Shown piece after piece: positions 1 to 5,415 of a stretch of 5,415 nt of DNA. Source of the stretch: Betaproteobacteria bacterium (GTDB lineage: Bacteria > Pseudomonadota > Gammaproteobacteria > Burkholderiales > Burkholderiaceae); the NCBI GenBank assembly GCA_009921765.1, contig RFXC01000260.1, positions 1-5,415 of the forward strand, read 5' to 3'. The notes below the pieces were generated by a model. The model made no database searches. It was not told the origin of the DNA and worked only from the letters and a program-made list of their open reading frames with translations. Position 1 is the stretch's first letter. Each line of letters opens with the position of its first letter. Position numbers and translations under genes: made by a program.

Positions 1-333
1 GGCGGCGCAATCCAGCTGGCGGGCGCCAACCGGTTCGGCGGCAATGTCACCGCCACCGCAGGCGGCGCGCTCACGGTGCGCGACGGCGATGCGATGTCCG
101 GCAGCTTCACCTCGGTGGGTGACATGCGGCTCGAAGCGGCGGGCAACCTCACGCTTGCCGGTTCGGTCGGTGGCGCGGGCAGCGATCTCACGCTGATCGC
201 GCTCGCTGGCGGCACGGTCACGCTCGGCTCCATCGGATCGGTACCGGGCGACCTCACGGTGTATGCCTCGGGCGCCATCACCCAGACCGGCGCGCTGTCC
301 GTTGCGGGTGAAACCCGGATCGAAGGTCAGCAG
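1..333 (+). repeat. Beta-strand module M1 (residues 1-111), upstream of the Ig-like block
   Basis: This is the first visible copy of the module, and its beginning may lie before the window. Landmarks are NRFGG at residues 10-14, VRD at 26-28, GSDL at 60-63 and ITQTGAL at 93-99. Spacings are Phe to Arg 15, Arg to Asp 35 and Asp to Gln 33. After the Gln the sequence runs through VAGETRIEGQQ, as expected of the family. Where the next Asn-x-Phe turn should come it degenerates (about residues 112-123) and gives way to the Ig-like block. It is the only copy separated from the main array. Confidence 0.8.
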
Positions 334-3300
334 CTGAGCTTTACCGGCACCGGCAGCACTGCGTTGTCGCAGGCCGCACTCCCCATCCAGATCAGTACGG
401 CCGAGGGCCGGTGGGTCGCGGTAGCGGACCGTACGGCGATTGCGGTGTCGGGCACCGCGTCGGCGCTGGCGGGTGCCACCGTGGAGCGCGTGGTGCTTGC
501 GCAAGCGGGCAGCGGTTCGGCCAATGCGGTGGTTCAGGCAGCGGGCGATATCGCAGTGAACAGCGCGGCGGGCCGTTGGGTTGCAGCCGCGAGCCGCAGC
601 GCGGTGGATCTGTCGGGCACCGCTTCGACGGCCGCCGGCAGCACCCTGACGCTCACCTTTACCGATGCGGCAGGCAAGACCGTGCAGCGGACGGCCACGG
701 TCAGCAATGGCGCGTGGACGCTGTCGGGCATCAACCTGTTCACGTTGGCCGACAGCGGTCCGGTACGGTTGACGATCACCGGCGCCGGCGCCACCCGGTT
801 CGAGCAGGCCGCGTTCCTGAATGTGGGGACGCCCGCGCCCGAGTCCGCCACCGACACGGTGTTCCCGCAGATCACGCGGGTCGACGGTCCAGCAGCGGGT
901 GTCTATGCCGCGGGTCGCACGATGATGTTTGCGGTTCGTTTCAGTGAAACCGTCAATGTCGATACGGCGGCGGGTTCGCCAACGCTTGAGCTCGCACTCA
1001 ACACGCCAGCCGGCAACCAGACCGGGCGCGCGGAATACATGCCTGCGCTGTCGTCGGCCGCAACCAAGGTGTTCCGCTACACGGTGCCGGTCGGCACGAC
1101 GGTCAACGCGGCCCAGCCAGGCGCGCTCGTTCTGAACAGTGCCGCGTTGAGCGACGTGGCGGGCAACCGGATCGGCGCGCTGACCGTGCGCTTTACCGAC
1201 GCGTTGGGCGCCTCGGTTGTGCGCAACGCCTCGGTTGCCAACGGTAGCTGGTCGCTCTCGGGCGTCGATCTCTCCAGCCTGACGGGTCGCGGATCGGTCC
1301 GCATCACGGTTGCGAGCGCAAGCGGTGCGCTGCTTGAACGCGATGCCTTCATCAATGTGGGTGAGGCGCCTGCTGCAACCGGCATCGATCGCACGGTGCC
1401 CAGCATCGTCCGGATCGATGTGCCAGCCGAAGGACGCTATGAGGCGGGTCGCGAGATGGTCTTCAAGCTCGCGATGAGCGAGGCGGCCGATATCGACACG
1501 ACCAGCGGGTCGCCGACCCTGGATCTCGCGCTCCAGACCGATGCCGGTGCGCGAAGCGCAAGCGCAACCTTTGATGCGTCGGCCTCCACACCGACCACCA
1601 AGGTGTTCCGTTACGTCGTGCCAGCGGGTGAGGCGGTGGTGTCGGCTTCGGTGAGCCGGCTGCAGCTCAACCGTGCAGCGGTTGCCGACGGAGCTCAGAA
1701 CCGCCTGGGTGTCGAGACCTCGATTACGCTCGATGACGCAGCCAACGTCTTTGGCGGCAGTGTGTATGCGAGCGGCGGCGTGATTGTGCTGCGCGACAGC
1801 ACCGCGCTGCAGGCGGTGCTGGCTGCAAGCGCCGATGCGGTGTTGCGCGCGGGGGGTGCGATCACGGTGAGTGCAACGGTAAGCGGCAGCGGCAGCGACC
1901 TGTCGCTCGTTCCGGCCTCTGGCGGCACCGTGAGCTTCGGCCGCACGGCTGTGAGCGGTGACCTCACGGTGAGTACCGACGGCGCTGCCATCAGCCAGAC
2001 CGGCTGGCTCGCGGTCGGGGGCCTCGCCCAGATCAGCGCGGCCGGCCAGTCGGTGACGCTTGCCAATCCCGATAATGATTTCGGCGGGCGGACGGTGGTG
2101 ACCGGTGGCACGGTGAGCGTGGCCGACATCAACGCCTTGACGCTCGAGGCGCGCGCAAGCGGCAACCTCACGGTTCGTTCGGGCGGTGAACTCGCAATCG
2201 ACCCGACGGTCTCGGGCAGTCTTGAGATCACCGCAATCGGCGGAAGCGTGCGGTTTGCGCGCACGCTTGATCTGTCGGCGGGTGCAACGCTGCGGATCGA
2301 TGGTGCGGACGCGGTACGGTTCGACGCCGGCATCGGCCTCACCGGCCCTGCCTATGCCGATCCGGTTCGAATCACATCATCGCGCGCAGGCGGCAGCGTG
2401 GTGAGCTTTGCGGCAGGCCTGCTTGCAGGCGACAGCAACAGCTTCGAACTCGCGGGCGTTGGCCGCTTCGCGCCGCAGGTCCGGCTCGACAATGGCCGTC
2501 TGGTGCTCGATGACCTGGCGGTCCAGGGCATGGCCGGTGCGGCGCTTGCGCTGCGCCCGGTAAACGGTCGCAGCGTCGCGCTGCTCGAGGTTGCAGACCT
2601 CGACATTGCGAGTTCGGGCGGCATGCAGCTTGATGGACAGATTCGGGCGGCCACGCTGCTCGCGCGCTCAACTGCGGGTGCAATCTCGCAAGGCGCGGGT
2701 GCTTCGCTTCGAATCGACGGGTCCACCCGCCTCGAGGCAAGCGGCAACATTTCCGTGCTGTCTGCAGACAACCGGTTTGCCGATACGGTCCGGTTGAGTG
2801 GTGCGGCCGTGGCGCTTCGCGACGGCAACGACCTCGATGTGGTGCTGAGCGCAAGCGGTGACTCGGTGCTGGCCTCGGCCGGCGCGCTGTCGGTGGTGGC
2901 AACGGTCACCGGAGCGGGCAACGATCTGCAACTCGAGTCGGCGGGCGCCATCACGCTGGGCGAACTGGCGGTCGGCGGCGCGTTGTCGACGAGCGGCAAC
3001 GGAGCGCTGACCCAAACTGCGGCGCTTCGCGTGACGGGCCCGCTCTCGGTCTCTGCGGGCAGTGGCGCGGTGACGCTCGAGCACACGGGCAACCAGTTCG
3101 ATGGCGCGGTCGCTGTTGTCAGCAGTGGCGCGGTCGCGGTTCGCGACACCAATGCGCTGTCGCTCGCAGTGACCGGCAGCGCGAACGTGCGTGCGGCCTC
3201 CGGCGGCGACCTTGCGGTTACCTCGGCAGGCGCGCAGGCGCTGGTTCTTGCTGTGAGCAGCCCGGGTGATGTGACGATCCAGAGTGCAGGGGCGCTCGAT

Positions 3301-5415
3301 CTCACCGCGCCTCTGGCGGCCGCCAGCAGCGATCTGACGGTCACCGCCGGTGGCACGCTCAAGCTCGTATCGCTTCAGGTGGGTGGCGGCGTGTCGCTCA
3401 CCGCGGCGGGCGCGATCAGCCAGGGCGAAACCGCGATCACCGTTGGTGGTGCGGCCGACATCCGGTCGAACGCCGGCGCGGTGACGCTCGCGCGGATCGG
3501 CAACGTGTTCGGTGGAACCGTGAAGCTGGCAGGAACCTCGGCACAGCTGCGCGACACCGGGCCGCTTGGCATCGAGCTCAACCTGCAGGGCGATACGGTC
3601 ATCGAGGCAACCGGTGACATCAGCCTGAGCGGTTCGGTCACCGGACCAGGCAGCGACCTGCGGGTGGTGCCGGGTGCGGGCGCGAAACTCACGCTGGGTG
3701 CGACCACCGTCGGCGGAGCGCTGGATGCCAGCAGCCAGGGCGCGTTTGCGGCGGGCGTACTGAACGTGACGGGCGACGCCCGGATCGTGAGCGCGGGCGC
3801 GGTGACGCAAACCGGCGACTGGACGATCGCGGGCGCGACCACACTGACCGCAACCGGCCAGGCGGTCACGCTTGGCCGCGCCGGCAATGACTTCGGTGGC
3901 GCGGTGAGCATCGCTTCGGGCGTGCTGCAGATTCGCGATCGCAGTGCGCTCGATCTGTCGGTCGCGGCAAGCGGCGCTGTGACCGCGCGCGCAGGCGGCA
4001 TCCTGAGTTTGAGCGGCACGATCACAGGCGAGGGCAATGGCCTGACGGCCGATGTTGCAGGCGCCGTCCTGGGCGCGTTGACGGTGCCGGGCAATGTCTC
4101 GCTCGCCAGCACCGGCGCGATATCGCAGTCTGGCGCGCTGGTGGTGGGCGGTACGACCACAGTCAGTGCTGCCGGCCAGAACGTGGCGCTGTCGTCTGCG
4201 AACAACCAGTTCACGGGCAATGTGAACGTGACGGGCGCCGCGGTCACCGTGATCGATTCCGATACCGGGCTTGCGATCGGGTTCGACGCCAGTGCCGCGG
4301 TTCGACTTGAGAGCGCTGGCGCGCTGCGTGTGCTTCGTGGTGTCGGCACCGGTGCCGGCAGTGTCACGAGCTTGAAGAGTGCCGGCGCCACCGTACTTGA
4401 CTCGCTTGAACTCGCGGGCGGCGTGGCCTTGAGCGCGGGTGGTGCGGTCACCCAGGGCGGTGCCCTGTTGGTGGGTGCGGCATCCACCATCGATGCGGGC
4501 ACGCATGCCATCACGCTGGAAGCCGATGCCAACCGCTTTGTCGGAACGCTGGGCGTGAGCGGCAAAACGGTCGCGCTGCGGAGCGCCGGCGCGCTTACGC
4601 TTGCGCTTGCGGCGAGCGACGATGTCACGGTCACCAGCGCCGGTACGCTCACGGTGTCGGGCGCGGTGAGCGGCTCGGGCAGCGACCTGACCCTCACAGG
4701 CAAGGGCAGCGAGGGTGTGCAGCTGGGCTCGCTCGCGGTGGGCGGGGCACTGTCGCTGAATGCAGCGGGCCCCATCACGCAGGCAGCTGGCAGTGCGATC
4801 AAGGTGGGCGCCAATGCTGTCGTTGATGCTGGCGATGCGGCGGTCACGCTCACGGCTGCGGGCAACGATCTGGCGGGCGAACTGAGCGTTGCCGGTGGAC
4901 GCATTTCGGTTGGTTCTGACAAATCGCTCACCGTCGAGATCGATTCCACCAGCGATGCCCGGGTTCAGGCAGGTGTTGGCCTCACGGTCAAGCGTGCGTC
5001 CGTGCAGGGCGAGGCGAGTGATCTGCGGCTTGAGTCGCTGGGCGCAATCTCGCTGGGCGAGATCGTGGTGGGCGATGGGCTTTCGATCAGCGCGGGCGGC
5101 GCGGTCACGCAAACCGCGGCGCTGCGGGTTGCCGGTGCAAGCGACATCATTGCCACCGGACAAACCGTGACGCTCGCCAACGAAGCCAACGACTTTGGCG
5201 GTTTGACCAAGCTCCAGGCCAAGCAGGCCTCGGTACGTGACAGCAACGACCTGCGGATCGAACTGACCGCCCAGGCCGACTCCAGCGTCAACGCGGCTGG
5301 CGCGCTGAACCTGGCCGGGTCGCTTACTGGCGCAGGCACCAACCTGACAGCGAAGTCCTCTGCGCTGTTGTCGGTCGAGGGTCTGGCGGTGGCGGGCGCC
5401 CTCAAGCTTGAGGGC
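1..5415 (+). CDS. Giant beta-strand-repeat surface/secreted adhesin-like protein, internal fragment (both ends missing)
   Basis: Frame +1 is open for all 1805 codons, which chance would not give even at high GC, and codon third positions are mostly G or C. The product lacks cysteine, has about 17 lysines, and is dominated by Gly, Ala, Ser, Thr, Val and Leu in alternating short strands and Gly/Asn/Asp turns. In order it contains one strand module (residues 1-111), an Ig-like block (112-570) and ten more strand modules (575-1805, the last cut off). Such modules, with repeated GAITQTGAL-like and NDFGG-like motifs, are known from giant exported adhesins related to filamentous haemagglutinin. A right-handed beta-helix stalk carrying a beta-sandwich insertion is inferred. 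No signal peptide, TPS domain, beta-barrel, RTX nonapeptide array or sorting signal is visible, because the termini are outside the window. Adhesion or biofilm function is inferred from architecture only. Coding status is near certain; the specific role is not. Confidence 0.9.
334..642 (+). other. Leader of the Ig-like block with a 55-residue-spaced duplicated motif (residues 112-214)
   Basis: This segment links module M1 to the 178-codon duplication. It contains two diverged copies of a GRWVA-x-A-x-R-x-A stretch followed by SGTAS-x-x-AG, starting at residues 136 and 191, so the offset is 55 residues. The SGTAS...AG...T pattern is the usual opening strand of bacterial Ig-like repeats in large adhesins. 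The second copy runs straight into the complete Ig-like domain of copy A. The first is followed by about 30 residues (VERVVLAQAG onwards) that do not complete a recognisable domain. I read it as a decayed or truncated Ig-like repeat. The domain name is inferred from pattern only. Confidence 0.55.
643..1176 (+). repeat. Ig-like/cadherin-like tandem unit, copy A (residues 215-392)
   Basis: The unit has two parts. Residues 215-276 form an Ig-like beta-sandwich typical of repeats in large bacterial adhesins, with TFTDAAGK at 219-226, the strand-turn SNGAWTLSG at 235-243 and the closing AFLNVG at 271-276. With the SGTAS strand just upstream (205-209) this Ig-like domain looks complete. Residues 285-392 form a second sandwich with DTVFP, YAAGRTMMFAVRFSE, GSPTLELAL, KVFRYTVP and DVAGNR. 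That pattern is common in calcium-dependent or Ig/cadherin-like repeats of giant secreted proteins. The unit is exactly 178 codons and is followed without a gap by copy B. The role is probably a spacer or a protruding adhesive domain. The exact family needs a profile search. Confidence 0.7.
1177..1710 (+). repeat. Ig-like/cadherin-like tandem unit, copy B (residues 393-570)
   Basis: Copy B aligns to copy A end to end at a constant offset of 178 residues with no gaps. About 80 of 178 positions are identical by eye. Matched landmarks include FTDA at 398-401, NGSWSLSGVDL at 414-424, FINVG at 450-454, GSPTLDLAL at 503-511, KVFRYVVP at 534-541 and NRLG at 567-570. Its Ig-like half begins at ALTVRFTD directly after the NRIG end of copy A, so it lacks the SGTAS opening strand that copy A has upstream. 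Either the first strand is supplied by the end of the previous domain or the domain is incomplete. After four linker residues the beta-strand modules resume. Confidence 0.7.
1723..2052 (+). repeat. Beta-strand module M2 (residues 575-684, 110 aa)
   Basis: This is the first module after the Ig-like block and a good reference copy. Landmarks are ANVFGG at 581-586, LRDS at 597-600, SGSGSDLSL at 628-636 and AISQTGWL at 663-670. Spacings of 14, 35 and 33 residues follow the rule, and the next Asn (692) comes 26 after the Gln (666). It starts cleanly at the ITLDDAANVF strand, so the lattice restarts in register after the insertion. Confidence 0.8.
2053..2748 (+). repeat. Expanded, irregular beta-strand module M3 (residues 685-916, 232 aa)
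   Basis: M3 begins canonically with VTLANPDNDFGG (685-696) and VADINAL (707-713, Ala in place of the usual Arg before Asp), and ends canonically with AISQ at 894-897. Between residues about 741 and 893 the landmarks fade. There is no Ser-Asp-Leu motif, and the sequence is richer in Phe, Arg and Asp (ADPVRITSSR, SFAAGLLAGDSNSFELAG, QVRLDNGRLVLDDL). Its length is about two modules (2 x 116). It may be two fused modules whose junction decayed, or one module with a separate inserted domain. Codon use looks the same as the neighbours. Confidence 0.55.
2749..3069 (+). repeat. Beta-strand module M4 (residues 917-1023, 107 aa)
   Basis: Landmarks are DNRF at 923-926 (Ala-Asp instead of Gly-Gly after Phe), LRDGNDL at 939-945, GAGNDLQL at 971-978 and ALTQTAALRV at 1002-1011. 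Spacings are 14, 35 and 30, with 26 to the next Asn. The second half (LESAGAITLGELAVGGAL, then TQTAALRV) is very close to the matching part of M10. Confidence 0.8.
3070..3480 (+). repeat. Beta-strand module M5 with a 28-residue insertion (residues 1024-1160, 137 aa)
   Basis: Landmarks are NQFDG at 1031-1035, VRDTNAL at 1047-1053, SSDLTV at 1109-1114 and AISQG at 1138-1142. Arg to Asp is 63 residues instead of 35, so there are 28 extra residues within about 1062-1108. The extra part is itself strand-turn sequence (GGDLAVTSAGAQ, PGDVTIQSAGALDL) and looks like one or more additional rungs rather than a foreign domain. The remaining spacings (15, 30, 27) are normal. Confidence 0.75.
3481..3864 (+). 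repeat. Beta-strand module M6 with a 21-residue insertion (residues 1161-1288, 128 aa)
   Basis: Landmarks are NVFGG at 1168-1172, LRDTGPL at 1183-1189, GPGSDLRV at 1215-1222 and AVTQTG at 1267-1272. Asp to Gln is 51 residues instead of 30, so there are 21 extra residues, probably around 1241-1262 (ASSQGAFAAGVLNVTGDARI). This is about the size of a single beta-helix coil. Other spacings are standard (14, 35 and 26 to the next Asn). Confidence 0.75.
3865..4182 (+). repeat. Beta-strand module M7 (residues 1289-1394, 106 aa)
   Basis: Landmarks are NDFGG at 1296-1300, IRDRSALDL at 1311-1319, GEGNGL at 1343-1348 (Gly for the usual Asp) and AISQSGAL at 1373-1380. Spacings are 14, 35, 29 and 26. It is the shortest full copy. 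Its GAIS-Q-SGALVVGGTTTVSAAGQ end is close to the family consensus. Confidence 0.8.
4183..4509 (+). repeat. Beta-strand module M8 (residues 1395-1503, 109 aa), diverged
   Basis: The NNQFTG turn (1401-1406) and AVTQGGAL (1482-1489) are clear. The Arg-Asp position reads VIDSD (1417-1421, Ile for Arg), and the Ser-Asp-Leu site is replaced by GTGAGSV (1449-1455). Spacing is still held (14, 35, 32, 26), so this is point divergence of a real module rather than a length change. Confidence 0.7.
4510..4842 (+). repeat. Beta-strand module M9 (residues 1504-1614, 111 aa)
   Basis: Landmarks are NRFVG at 1511-1515, LRSAGAL at 1526-1532 (Ser for the usual Asp), VSGSGSDLTL at 1556-1565 and GPITQAAG at 1590-1597. 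Spacings are 14, 35, 32 and 28. The VSGSGSDL stretch matches the one in M2 residue for residue. Confidence 0.78.
4843..5166 (+). repeat. Beta-strand module M10 (residues 1615-1722, 108 aa)
   Basis: The turn is degenerate: NDLAGE at 1622-1627, with Leu for Phe and no Gly-Gly. The Arg-Asp position reads VGSDKSL (1637-1643). The second half is canonical, with GEASDLRLES at 1670-1679 and AVTQTAALRV at 1701-1710, and strongly resembles M4. Spacings are 14, 36, 30 and 26. Confidence 0.75.
5167..5415 (+). repeat. Beta-strand module M11, cut by the window end (residues 1723-1805)
   Basis: Landmarks are VTLANEANDFGG at 1723-1734, VRDSNDL at 1745-1751 and GAGTNLTA at 1777-1784 (Asn at the usual Asp position). 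Spacings are 14 and 35. Its opening stretch is nearly the same as that of M3. The Gln motif would fall just beyond the window. The sequence is still in mid-repeat at base 5415, so more modules or the C-terminal part must follow. Confidence 0.75.

Noticed and set aside
169..195. A GGAGSDLTL stretch resembling a calcium-binding RTX nonapeptide, with similar GSGSDL sites in later modules
   Set aside because: It occurs once per module of about 107 residues rather than as consecutive nonapeptides, and the hydrophobic position does not match. It cannot form a calcium beta-roll and is better explained as a module landmark.
781..792. Perfect 12-base palindrome GGCGCCGGCGCC
   Set aside because: It encodes Gly-Ala-Gly-Ala in the middle of an open frame of GC-rich codons, with no T-tract or promoter context. 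A similar palindrome at 4345-4356 shows that such sites arise by composition.
411..947. A forward-strand open frame in a second phase
   Set aside because: It is Gly/Arg-rich shadow sequence overlapping the well-supported Ig-like coding region, with no domain and no plausible start context.
2668..5163. An 831-codon reverse-strand open frame in register with the forward codons
   Set aside because: It needs only the absence of the rare sense codons TTA, CTA and TCA in GC-rich DNA. Its Arg/Ala/His-rich translation shows no recognisable motif.
2352..5405. Long reverse-strand open frames (for example 3375-4949, 2352-3362, 4965-5405) that might be antisense genes
   Set aside because: They share one antisense phase, in which a stop needs a Tyr, His or Gln codon after a codon ending in T or C. 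Those residues are rare here, so the frame stays open by composition. The translations are low-complexity Ala/Ser/Pro/Thr sequence with no domain, while the forward frame carries clear repeats.
1..5415. Possible CRISPR array, tRNA, rRNA, insertion sequence or phage gene
   Set aside because: No short identical direct repeats with unique spacers, no tRNA-like fold or CCA end, and no transposase or integrase motif were seen. The repetition is protein-level, diverged and codon-phased.

Overview
The window is one uninterrupted coding stretch. Frame +1 reads from base 1 to base 5415 (1805 codons) with no stop, and neither the start nor the end of the gene is present. By hand translation the product is a very repetitive Gly/Ala/Ser/Thr/Val/Leu-rich protein with no cysteine and about 17 lysines. 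This is the composition of the stalk of a giant secreted, beta-strand-repeat adhesin (filamentous-haemagglutinin-like, or another large surface or exported protein). GC is roughly two thirds by eye and third codon positions are strongly G/C. This fits a high-GC Gram-negative bacterium, probably a proteobacterium, but nothing here fixes the genus.

Layout: (i) bases 1-333 hold the first copy of a beta-strand module of about 107-111 residues. (ii) Bases 334-1710 hold a different block of bacterial Ig-like/cadherin-like beta-sandwich sequence. Its core is an exact-period tandem duplication of 178 codons (643-1176 and 1177-1710), preceded by degenerate Ig-like leader copies. (iii) From base 1723 to the end the beta-strand modules resume as ten further copies (M2-M11). 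Two copies (M5, M6) carry inserts of 28 and 21 residues, and one (M3) is about twice normal length and irregular.

Each module has four landmarks at nearly fixed spacing: an Asn-x-Phe turn, an Arg-Asp pair 14 residues later, a Ser-Asp-Leu motif 35 residues later, and an Ile/Val-Thr/Ser-Gln motif 30-33 residues later. The next Asn follows 26-28 residues after the Gln. The Asn is present in all 11 copies and the Gln in all ten places where it can be seen.

There is no intergenic DNA, so no promoter, ribosome binding site, terminator, RNA gene, mobile element or CRISPR array is expected, and none was seen. The long reverse-strand open frames are shadows caused by base composition. The secretion route (two-partner, autotransporter or type I) cannot be decided because both termini lie outside the window.
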